Assembly: GCA_002964805.2 (NCBI GenBank)
Contig: PUDQ02000025.1
Location: 20,762 to 84,761, forward strand
DNA length: 64,000 nucleotides
Source: Trametes villosa
Lineage: Eukaryota; Basidiomycota; Agaricomycetes; Polyporales; Polyporaceae
Direction of reading: 5' to 3'
In this document: positions 54,125 through 64,000 of the stretch, piece after piece
Numbering within the stretch: the first letter of the stretch is position 1
How the letters are laid out: each line of letters begins with the position of its first letter
The notes under the pieces: generated by a model
The model's input: the letters and a program-made list of their open reading frames with translations, nothing else
Database searches by the model: none
Told to the model about the DNA's origin: nothing
Position numbers and translations under genes: made by a program

Positions 54125-56368
54125 ATGTCCTCTTCTACTAATCAATTCCTAGGATCGCCGCCATACGGCACCACTACAGGGGCTGTAGCACTTGGCGGTG
54201 TCTTCGGCCTGATGTACGTACCTTGATCGCTCTGCGTCGTAGTGCTTGCAAACGCTAACGAGCTGAGCGTTAGGCTCTACGATACACCAGACCTACAGGT
54301 ACTACCGGCTGTATCCGAAGGATACATTCACTCCGAAGCTCTTCGTACGTGTCGATCAACTGCTGTCGGGCGCCCTTGTGCTAAGCTCGGTCCGTCCGTA
54401 GGTCTTCATCGTATTGTAAGTTAGGACTATATCCACAATCGCGTCATCGTACCAGTCTGAAAGGGCGCGCAGCGGTCTAGAAATGTTCCACACGCTCTTA
54501 TGGGTCATCGCTGCGTGAGTTGTGATTGCATCGCGCTTACACGAGTGATGCTTCATGTCGCTATGTCACTAGATACCACTATCTCATCGCAGAGCCTGTC
54601 GGCTCTGGAGGTCTCGCCAGAGAGGACTGGTGAGTACTCTTTTTGAGTCGAGATGGGATGCGGGATCTGACCAAATCCTCCAGGTCTGTTAGGGTATGTA
54701 CCCTCTCGCGCTATCGCTCTACAACTCAAACAGCAGCCAATAACGCAACCGTAGCTTACCGTCCTCTCTACTGTATGCACCCTGCAGCGCAAATCCTGGT
54801 CTCAACATCACTGACAGACGTCCAGGCCTGCACTGTTTTCACGACACAATGGTACGATCAGTCTTTTCCACGCGCCCACCGACACCGACGCGCGCCGCTC
54901 ATCCCAACGATTCCTTAGCTTTTACGCTTGCCGCGTGTATCTCAGTACGTTCTATATACTCTTGCTCCTCTCGCTTCTGACGTTTCGCAGTCGGCCCTGA
55001 GTACAAACGGCTCGTCGCGCGCGCTGTGAGTGCTTTCTTGGTTCTTCCGCTCTGCAACATGCCAGAATCTGAACGTCGCGCGACCTACAGATAACATGGG
55101 CCCTCATAAGCAAAGGTCGGCTTATGCTGCAAGGATGCTTCTTCCTCCACTCACTCCTGAGTCCTAACACAGGGTCCGCGATCGGTATGTATTCCACACC
55201 CAAGCACCTGCGCGCGACTAGGAGTTCGGTGCGGAGCTCACAAACTATTCTTCGTCCAGCGGCTGGGGTGTCCGCGTCAGTCATACGACACATCCGTCCT
55301 GGAAGATGGACTGACTGTTTGCGACCAGCATCACAGCCACACCAAGCATCGCCGATTTCAAGCGCATCAGCGTAAGTCGCTCATAAATACCAGCCTTGCG
55401 CCAGGTGTCTCTGAATGCATCCAGTGGTTGGTCTCCGTATTGTCCAGCCTCGCCGGGGTCACCGGCGTCGCGCTGGCCGGATCCCTCGTCGTTGTGCTAT
55501 ACCGCTTGCGAACAGGCTCGAGGAGGTACGCGCGGTCCGAGGCTGTTCTGGCGGCCAATGCTAATATCTCCCAGGGGTGACTCCATACTCGATATGCTGA
55601 CAATATACACCGTCAATATTGGTACGTCCCATATATTGCTTGCAGGTTCCACGGCCTGACTCGTATGCGTTAGGTGTTTTGACGAGGTTCGTTTAGCTAT
55701 CTGGATGCTTTAGCTCGGCTGATACCCATCGTTTGTTTCTAGTGTCTGCAGCATGCTCGCATTCATCTTTGTGAGCCACTGCTTGACTTCGGTCAGAGGG
55801 ACTACGCTTACGGCACGCATTGAAGGTGCTCATCCTGCATGGTAATATGATCTACGCCGGGATTAGCATCGTAGGGACAAAGCGTAAGCTCGACCCCCGC
55901 GCTGCCTCGCTCTATGTTGCTTACCTGATGTACCGCTCAGTGTATGCCAACTCGGTACTCGCGGTGTGAGTTCTCTCGTATACTGATATCTCCGAATGCG
56001 AATCACGCTGACTATACGGGGCTAGGTTCACCTCCCGCCGCGAGATCGGGAATCGCGTCCTGCTCCCTGGATGACTTCACCTCTCTCGCCCTCCCCGAGC
56101 TCTCCCGAACCGCGCGCGGCTCGCGTCCCCGCGGCACGAGTCTCTCCTCGCCTTGTCTGGAATCAACCTCAAGTGCGTCGTGCGGCGCACTTATCTCTTG
56201 TGGCGCCGCCGCCGTCTGACGCCGGCCACTCCTTAACAGCAGTCTACGTGGACGTCGGCCTGCGAGAGCCCCGGACATTCGGAAGGCATGACGTTCGCCG
56301 CGGGCAACGCGGGGGCGTACGCCGACGGGCACGGTGGCGATGCGCCGAAGGCGTGCTTGAGGAATTGA
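54125..56368 (+). pseudogene. D4: frameshifted copy of a DUF6534-like gene
   Basis: Tandem duplicate of D3 starting MSSSTNQFLGSPPYGTT. Many exons are well kept (YHYLIAEPVGSGGL, LDMLTIYTVNIG, a LIYAGISIVGTK-like exon). Two breaks are visible when aligned to D3: an 8-nt net deletion in the exon encoding RLYG...HQTYRYY (about 54274-54285), and a shift in the TSRREIGNR exon (about 56050-56075), which leads to TGA before DDFTS. Both change the frame, so I read it as a decaying pseudogene. A sequencing error could explain one of them but is unlikely for both. Confidence 0.7.
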
Positions 56369-56630
56369 GGAGGGCGTTGGTCGTTGCCACTGCAGGACCA
56401 CGGGTATCCACCTCGGCGAGGATCCCTGGGTGTTTCGAGTAATTTATAGGGTGCCGTACCACCAGCGTCCGAGGGCGCCGGCTGCACGACGACGCACCAT
56501 ATACATACATCGTACTCGCGCGCATAGTCATTGAAAGAGTGCACATGCAGAGATAAATGTCCGAGTCCGAACGTCCAAAAACGCCCATCAGTCTCCACTG
56601 GTTCGTTCCCGAGCCGAGTCCTACACGGTC

Positions 56631-58908
56631 ACGGCGAGATCTCGTCGCTTCTCGTTCAAGACCTCGGGCTTCTCGGTTGCCGCGCTCGCGGAGAAGCTTT
56701 CTCCTTGGCTGGTGCTCATCGACTCTATGATGCCGGTAGTCGTGGGCTAGATGGGAGATGGGAGAAGGCCAAGGGTGGTCAAACATGATGTCGCAGCGTC
56801 GGAACGTGGGAATACTGCGTACTCGGTGCACGTTCCACACCATAGATTCCTCGATGTCCGCTTCCGCGCGGCCGCGCGGGGGCACATTGTAAGTCGAGAA
56901 GTCGTCTAGGAACTTGTTCCCGATGGACTTTCGGGAGTTCACGCTGGCGGCGCGGTCCGCGTCAGATTTTGCAACAGAAGCAGAAGGTACCGCGGACTTA
57001 CACGGCGAGGACCGAGTTTGCGTAGACTGGGTGGGCGATCAGCGCGAGAAGTGAAGTACTGAGTGAACAGACCTACGCTTTGCGTTCACGATGCTCACAC
57101 CAGCATATACTAGGTTTCCCGGGAGGATGAGCGCCTGACAGAGTGACGGACTTCAGTGAGGCGCGGACTGCAACGAGGCGAGGTCAAACTCACGAAGACG
57201 AAGACGAGGGCACTGATGACGCTAGTATGCGATGTTAGGAAGGCACAAAGACGACCCGCTCAACATACGCGCTCACCTAGTCAAGAGTCCTATCAGGTGC
57301 GATCGGCCCGTGTTCTATCAGTGCGGTTCCCCGTAGTTACGAGCCCGGTACGCCACGTACCGGTGTTGATCGTATACTTGATCAGGATGTCGAGGATGGT
57401 GTTAGACCTAGGACGAGTCGTGTAAGTGATGGTAAACCCCATACATCAAGCGGATCGCTCACCTCTTCGATCCAGTGCGGCTGCGCTGCAGCACGAACAC
57501 CAGGGCGCCGGTCAGGATGAAGTCGCTCGAGACCGCGAATCCATAGGCGACGGATACGAGCCACTGAGGAGACGGCATATTGAGACCGATCCTGAGCAGC
57601 GATAACGAGAGTACGTGGACTACGTACGCTGACTTGCTTGAAATCAGTGATGTACCGCAGGTCCGTGTACCTGTGAAGACGCGAATGTTAATAGGCATCT
57701 CGCTAGAATGCAAGGCGGCGAACGTACGCTCTAACACCAGCAGCTATGTGGTAGCGGCGGTTAGCTAGAATGCCCCGAGGCTCAATCTTCTTCAGTTCGT
57801 ACCGATCGCGAATGCTGAGCGCAGTCGAAAACTCAGTTACAGCGAGAAGGGATCAAGGGGTGCAGACGTACAAAGTCCTGTAGTCATAGAAATCACCTGC
57901 GCGGCATGATGCACGTCTTAGAAATCCGTGCTACAACGCTAGAGGGGGAGGATAGGACATACCGCCGGGACGACGAGCCATCGGTAGTAGCGCGGTCCCA
58001 CTGTGAATCGGTCAGCGAGGGGCTTGATCAACGGGGATTAATATTAGTACACACCATGATACACGCGGTGCGCGTAGAACCTATCGAGAACAGGAGCAAA
58101 CGTGCGCGCAAACGTGCGCCCACAGACGTTGAGTTGAATGTTCTGTTCTCAGGTCGATGCGGCGTTCGAGCGCACTCACCATTGGGAAATGTATACAGTA
58201 AACCCCTGAATGACCGTAGTTAGCGACGATCCGACCATGAGTCTAAACAAGACTTACCGTAAGTAGGATGGTCAGCTTCGGGCCGAAGGAACTCAGATGA
58301 CGGGTGCGCATGAATTGAGAGCTCGTCACCTACTCGTACAGACCTAAATGCCGTGTCAGTGCTGTAGCTGATAAATGTGCACATAGGACCAAACTTACCA
58401 GTGTGCGTCCAGGAGGCCGACAACATTGAACGCCTCTGTGATGAGATAGTGGTAACTGAGAAGCCGTCGCCCGTGGTAAGACTAAGCATGCCGGTAAAGA
58501 CCAAGATTGAACTCACCCCACGATTATCCAGAGGACGCTATGGAACGTCTCCAATGTCCTGTCCGATAATTCAGGATCGCAGTCGCGGATCTGGGGAAGG
58601 TGACAAACAAGATGACCGTGATCTGAGCGTGATTGTCAGCGCACACGACTACTATATGCATCCAGAAACGCCGAGATCCTACGCACGAATATCTTCAACG
58701 CAAGTCTATCGTCTGTGTAGACCGTATAGTACTTGTATGCCTGGTACACGGTTAAACCGTACAACCTTTGGGAGATATTTGTCAATCAAGGTCGCGTGCG
58801 ACGAGTGCAGGATACGTACATGATGCCCACAACCAACCCTAGGAATACCGCGCCGATGGTACTATCGAAAGACGGGAGGCCAAGAGACGCAGGGAGTGAC
58901 AGAGCCAT
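56631..58908 (-). CDS. D5: multi-exon DUF6534-like membrane protein (tandem copy of D6)
   Basis: The start at 58908 gives MALSLPASLGLPSFDSTIGA, then VFLGLVVGIM. Later exons are RLYGLTVYQAYKYYTVYTDD, YHYLITEAFNVVGLLDAHW, QWLVSVAYGFAVSSDFILTG...QRSRTGSKR, an ILIKYTINTG exon, NSRKSIGNKFLDDFSTYNVP...ESMVWNVH, and a last exon ending VTV at TAG 56631-56633. D5 and D6 form a subgroup distinct from D1/D3/D4. I saw no clear disabling change, but not every junction was resolved. Confidence 0.68.
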
Positions 58909-59989
58909 TGCAAGGCAAGCTGAGGAGAGGTGAGCCGGTGTCGCTCAGGGTGAGGAGGTGGGATCACGTTCGCCTGTTGTCGGGGATCAGACATCCTGAT
59001 AATAAGGCTAGCTGCGGGGCAGAATATCACTATGGAAGCGTCGACAGGGGGTTCGCCGCAATATGCAAATCCAGGCTCTGGGAGTCCCAGGACGTGATGC
59101 ATGGATCGTGTTGAGAACCGCAACCACGTCCGAGTAGACGTAACTCAGGTGATGCCGCATCGCATTCGGAAGAGGGTGAGTACCTGTATTGCGGCGTAGC
59201 AATGAGGCTTCAACGGTGCGGTAGTGTCTCCGTGGGGGTACATACCTGACTGACTCGCGGATCTGGGCACTACGCTTAGGAGGCACGGCCCTGCCCTCGC
59301 TTGTGAGTATCCGAGCGCCGCTCTCCCATGGACTCGGGACCTATCACCCCGAAGGCTTCTTCCCCTATTTCCGGCGCGCTTCCATGCAGGATGTCATGCA
59401 AGGTGCAATAGTACAGCTTGCAATGTATTCGTTGTATGGCATGGTCAATCATCGGACATCGCCGGTCGGAGGCCGGAGGTATGTGGGCGTATTATGCGGT
59501 GCGCGGATAGGTCATACTCGTGGGTGAGTCGGGTTCCAACGGTACCCCTAGGTACGAAGAGAGTAGCCCGTGGACATATATTTCCATACCTCGGATTGAC
59601 AAAAACCGCTGTTGCTCGTTCGACATCTACTGAACAGATTTCGGCTAGTTCAAGTTAAGAATCGAAATGATTCTGATAAGGTGGGTCGAGGACCGAGGTG
59701 TACGAGGGGCCGATAATTCTCGGCCCTAGCTACAAGAGAGACCTGCTAGCAGCCAGTGCTGACAGTTCGTATTGCACCACAAAGTAGGGGTGAGCGATGG
59801 AGGAAGGGAGAGAAGAGGCGGCACTGCCAGCGGCAGCCGCGACTCGCGAGTCATTTCCGCCACCGGGCTCTATATTTGGCTATGTTAGGATCAGAAGCTA
59901 TCGCCTTCCCGATCTGAATCTGGCGTGCGTCCTCAATGATGGCCGCGGCATCCTAGCTTCCGGAGATACGTGTACAGCAACAAGAAAGT
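58909..59989. other. Upstream region of D5, duplicated upstream of D6; contains a 'PA 5' block'
   Basis: About 1 kb that recurs at 63042-64000 with an offset near 4.12 kb (for example CCATGGACTCGGGACCTATC at 59326 and 63452). The frame at 59303-59527 is not kept in the second copy, so it is probably noncoding. A TGTTAGGATC...CTTCCCGATC block at 59873-59922 matches the PA 5' block. Confidence 0.55.
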
Positions 59990-60532
59990 AGGCGCTGAGC
60001 GCTGATCCTCCTGGTCACTTGATCTACGCAGGTCTCAGCATCGTCGGAACAAAACGTGAGTGCGCGTGCCTGCGTGTGCTCCTACCTCCGTTTCGCTTTC
60101 TGAGCCTCACGCCCCACTCAGTCTACGCCAACTCAGTGCTCGCAGCGTAAGGGCTCCCTCGCACGCTCAGCAATGCCAATACGAGACAGCGTTGACCACT
60201 AGCGATCAGGCTCAGCTCCCGGCGCGAGATCGACAATCGCTTCCTGGACAACTTCACCTCCTTCGACCTATCCGCGTTCTCCGGGGGCACGAACGCTCCC
60301 CATCCTCGCGGAGCGATCTCGGCGTCGCTCGTGTGGGGCGCCCCTCAGGTCAGTCGCGTCGCTATGGAGGTACACCCAAAGCTACGCCGCAGTCTGATAC
60401 GATTTGCGTGTTTGACAGCGGCCTGGCTCGTTGTCGGACTGCGAGAGCCCTGTCATGACGTTCGCCGCCGGTGAGGGGCCACACGACGGTGAACAGGACG
60501 TCGAGTCGTCGAAGGCGGTTCCATGCGCGTGA
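59990..60532 (+). pseudogene. D7: 5'-truncated fragment of a D3-type DUF6534-like gene
   Basis: Only the last exons are present: HLIYAGLSIVGTK (60014-60054), VYANSVLAA (60121-60147), LSSRREIDNRFLDNFTSFDL...SLVWGAPQ (60208-60348), and a tail exon ending with TGA at 60530-60532. The first of these exons also has a 1-nt deletion relative to D3. It lies in plus orientation between the minus-strand genes D5 and D6, so it marks a recombination junction in the tandem duplication. Confidence 0.72.
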
Positions 60533-60746
60533 GGAAGGCTTTTGATGGCACTCGGGCGTGGTGACGAGTGTCTGTCGGGCTGCGGTATGGAGATTCAGTA
60601 ACCTGGAGTTCGTCGCACCGATACGCGGACGCGACCACTAGACAAAACCGTATCATAAACATAGTTCGTACCAAAGCCAACGTGGAAACGTGAATACGAG
60701 GGTCCCTTTCACATCCTATCCCATGGTTCGAGGGTCGTTCTGAGTT

Positions 60747-63041
60747 CTAGACAGTCACAGTGAAGTTCCGTCGCTTCTCGTCCGGCGTCGCCGGCTTTTC
60801 GGTGTCGGCTCTCGCAGAGAAACTCACTCCCGGGGGGCTGGTACTGATAGACTCCGTCATGCCCGCAGTCGTAGGCTGGTGCAAGGAAGGCGCAGGGAAG
60901 ATCAGACACTAGATCACAGCGTCAGGAAGTGTGGATACGGCGTACCTGATGCACGTTCCAGACCATCGACTCCTCGACGTCCACCTCCGCACGGCTCCGC
61001 GCGGGCACGTTAAGTGTCGAAAAATCGTCGAGGAACTTGTTCCCGATGGACTTGCGAGAGTTGACCCTGACGGGTTTGTCGATGTCAGTGCTCGTAAAGG
61101 ATATTTAGAGCTGCGGAGAACTCACACCGCCAAAACTGAGTTTGCATAGACTAACAGGATAGTCAGCAGGAAGCATAGGAGACGGCGCAGACTGAGGGAA
61201 GCGTACGTTTCGCGCTGACGATACTGACACCCGCATACACGAGGTTTCCTGGAAGGATAATCGCCTGACAGAGTGTCAAAACTCAGTGAGTCGACGTCAT
61301 CGGCGTAGAGAGCGTAGAGGAAGGGTCAAGCTCACGAAGATGAAGACGAGGGCGGAGATGACGCTAGCGTGCAAGGTCAGGAAAGTACTCCAACGGGCGC
61401 ACGAAAACGCGCACCTGGTCAAGAGTCCTAGCAGGCGTGATGGGTTCGTGATCGTTCAGTACCATCATGTATAGTGGTGCTCTCGACATACTACATACCA
61501 GTGTTGATTGTGTACTTGATCAGGATGTCCAGGATTGTGTTGGATCTGCGCCAGTTCGCATTAGCTATCGCGGAATCTGGTGCATGGTTATGACTATACG
61601 ATCACCTCTTAGACCCAGTGCGGCTGCGCTGGAGCACGAACACTAGGGCGCCGGTCAAGATGAAGTCGCTCGAGACCGCGAATCCGTAAGCGGCGGATAC
61701 TAGCCACTGAGGGGACGACATTGAGACTGAACAGCGACAACGAGAGTAGGTGGGCTACTACGTACACTGATTTGCTTGAAGTCGGTGATGTAGCGCATGT
61801 CCGTGAATCTACAATGACGATAATTTCAGTAGGCTTCCGGTCAGAATGTAATGCGGCGGACATACGCCCTAACACCAGCGGCTATGCGATAGTGGCTTTC
61901 AGCTATCTCCCGAGGCTCGATCGTTTCTTGCACGTACCAATTGCGAACGCTGAGCGTAGTCGGGGAGTTTGTTAGTTGTAGTGGGAAGAAACAAAGAGGA
62001 ACAGTCGTACCAAGTCCTGTAGTCATAGATATTGCCTGCGGCGCGTGATTCGCATATCAGAAATCCATGCTACGGCGTTAGAGGGCGACAAGGGGACATA
62101 CTGCCGGGACAACGAGCCATCGGTGGTACCGCAGTCCAACTATGATACAGTCAGCAAAGTACTTGATCGACGGGGATCCACGTGAATACTCACCGTGATA
62201 CACACGGTGCGCGTAGAACCTATTGACAACAGGAAAACATGTGCCCGCAGTTGTTGAGGTAAATGCCAGTGCTCCACTCTCAGATCGACGCGGCGTTCGA
62301 GAGTACTTACCATTGGGAGATGTTTACAGTGAAGCCCTGAGTGTTTTATGCCCGCGGTCAGTACGAACTCGACGATGGATGCGAAAAGACCTACTGTCAG
62401 CAGGATGGTCAACTTCTCGGCCGAAAAGATTCAGTTCAGAGTACGTGTGTCCTAAGAAACCATCACGTACCCGCACAGACCTAACCAGCGTGTCAACGCT
62501 GGAGTGAGGTGAATTAGGCTTCAAAGCTTACCAGTGCGCCTCTAGAAGGCCAACGACATTGAACGCTTCTGTGATGAGATAGTGATATCTGAAAAGGGGC
62601 CCGGGTAAAGACTATACATGCCAGTAGACTTCCTAATCGAACTCACCCGACGATCACCCAAAGGACGCTATGGAATGTCTCCAATACCCTGTTCTACAAT
62701 TCAGGTTTATATTCGCGGATCTGTGGAGAATGACCAACAAGATGACCGTGATCTAAGCGCAATTATCAGCTCATGCGCCCAGAATATCCGTCTAAAAAAC
62801 AGGGCTAGGCCATACGCACGAATATCTTTAATCCAATCCTGTCGTCGGTGTATACTGTATAGTATTTGTAGGCCTGATATACCGTCAGCCCGTACAGCCT
62901 TGACGGGATGTTTGTCAATCGGGGTCGCGTGCGACAAGTGAAGGTTACGTACATGATGCCCACGACTAACCCTAGAAATACTGCGCCGATGGTACTGTCC
63001 AACGAGGGAAGTCCGAGCGATGCAGGGAGAGATGGAGCCAT
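60747..63041 (-). CDS. D6: multi-exon DUF6534-like membrane protein (tandem copy of D5)
   Basis: The start at 63041 gives MAPSLPASLGLPSLDSTIGA, then VFLGLVVGIM. Other exons: RLYGLTVYQAYKYYTVYTDD, YHYLITEAFNVVGLLEAHW, a YGFAVSSDFILTGALVFVLQ-type helix with RSRTGSKR, an ILIKYTINTG exon, NSRKSIGNKFLDDFSTLNVP...ESMVWNVHQ, and a last exon with ADTEKPATPDEKRRNFTVTV and TAG at 60747-60749. Offsets to D5 are 4,116 bp at the stop and 4,133 bp at the start. Probably intact; unknown function. Confidence 0.7.
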
Positions 63042-64000
63042 GGAAAGGCGAGTTGGGGCGAGCGTTGGGAGTGGGAGACTTCGAGGTCAACGAGGTGGGT
63101 TCTCGTCCACTTGCTCTCGGGGATCGGTCGTGCTGATAACAAGGCGAGCTGTAGTTAAGACTATCCCGACAGGGTGGATGTCGTAGGAAGATCCGAGGCT
63201 TTGGGTGTTCGTGGACGTGATGAACGGATCGTGCTGAGAATCACGACCACATCTGAGCAGACGTGACACCGCCAATGCTGCACTGCATGTGGAAGAGTCC
63301 AAGTAGCTGTACTATGGGGAGTCACTGAGGTTTGGACGGCGCGAGAGGGTCTCCGTGAGGACACATACCGAACTGGTTTGCAGATCTGGGCACAGAGCAC
63401 AGGAGGCACTGCCCTGACCTCGCTTGAAGGGGATCCAAACACCGTTCTCCCATGGACTCGGGACCTATCACCCCGAAAGCTTCTTCCCCTATTCCCGGCA
63501 CGCTTCCATGCGAGATGCCATGCAAAGTGCAATAGTATAGCTTGACACGTATTCATCGTACGGCATGCCAGGGGTCAATCATCGGACATCGCCAGGTCGG
63601 AGGCCGGGCGTATGTGGGCGTATGCGGTGCGCAGACAGACCATATTCGTGGGGACGTCGGATTCGAACAGTAGCTCCAAGCACGACGAAAAAAACCCACA
63701 GCTATATTTTCCCATACATCGGATCGGAAAGGTCTGCTATTGCTTGTTCGACGTCTACCAAACAAATACGTACTAGCGGTCAGCTGAGAATCGAGATTGT
63801 GATCAGGTGAGCCGGGGTGTGCGAGGAGCTGATAGTTTATTCTCGGTAGCCTTGAGAGAGACGCAGAAACAGCCAGCGGCTCGTATAGCACCAGATAGAA
63901 GATATGAGCGATAGAGGAAGGGAGGCAAGATGTGGCACTGCCAGCGGGAGCCCTCGGGAGTCGCGAGTCGTTTCCGCCACCGGATGTTGTTTGGCCATGT
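63042..64000. other. Upstream region of D6 (second copy of 58909-59989)
   Basis: Duplicated promoter/intergenic block. The window ends inside the copy of the PA 5' block region (TTTGGCCATGT at 63990-64000). No gene seen. Confidence 0.55.

Noticed and set aside
59303..59527. Plus-strand frame of 74 codons upstream of D5
   Set aside because: The second copy upstream of D6 (about 63429-63560) breaks the frame, so it is not conserved as coding.

Overview
The window looks like nuclear DNA of an Agaricomycete (mushroom-forming basidiomycete). Genes are GC-rich and cut by many 45-70 bp introns. It carries nine class I hydrophobin genes, a family of multi-exon membrane proteins that I recognise as DUF6534-like, DUF6589-type proteins and a Tad/I-like LINE. 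I see no rRNA, CRISPR array or bacterial-type operon, and I noticed no tRNA. All names are family-level, from motifs read by eye; no database search was possible.

Layout. (1) 1-3.9 kb: the 3' end of an uncharacterised gene (family 'PA'), then hydrophobins H1 and H2 on the minus strand. (2) 3.9-10 kb: two DUF6534-like genes, D1 (-) and D2 (+). (3) 10.3-23.3 kb: hydrophobins H3-H7 alternating with PA1, PA2 and PA3. PA genes face their hydrophobin tail to tail. The repeating unit is [type-B hydrophobin - promoter module M - type-A hydrophobin - PA], and the first copy (H2-H1-PA0) is inverted. (4) 23.4-30.6 kb: mobile element E1, inserted 41 bp upstream of the PA3 start codon. (5) 31.5-32.0 kb: H8. 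(6) 32.5-48.9 kb: a full-length LINE whose ORF1 is split by a second mobile element, E2 (34.0-43.8 kb). (7) 48.9-50.9 kb: module M, H9 and a PA remnant. (8) 51.6-64 kb: DUF6534-like genes D3, D4 (frameshifted), D5 and D6 (a 4.1-kb tandem duplication), with a truncated copy, D7, between them.

The most notable result is the pair E1 and E2. Each carries one RecQ-like SF2 helicase gene and one DUF6589-type gene. Each is flanked by a 9-bp target duplication (GGTCTTAGG for E1, GCCACCGCT for E2). Each begins with TAG, ends with CTA, and has a palindrome close to both ends. E1 can be checked against an uninterrupted paralogous site at 19350-19358. Removing E2 plus one target copy restores the LINE ORF1 reading frame through a zinc knuckle. 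I propose a two-gene DNA transposon family in which the DUF6589 protein is the candidate recombinase and the RecQ-like protein the helper helicase. The boundaries and gene content are read from the sequence; the biochemical roles are inference.

The order of events can be read from the nesting: hydrophobin/PA segmental duplication first, then LINE insertion between H8 and H9, then E2 into the LINE. E1 landed independently after the PA2/PA3 duplication. The main reading frames of the LINE, E1 and E2 remain open, which suggests the insertions are recent.
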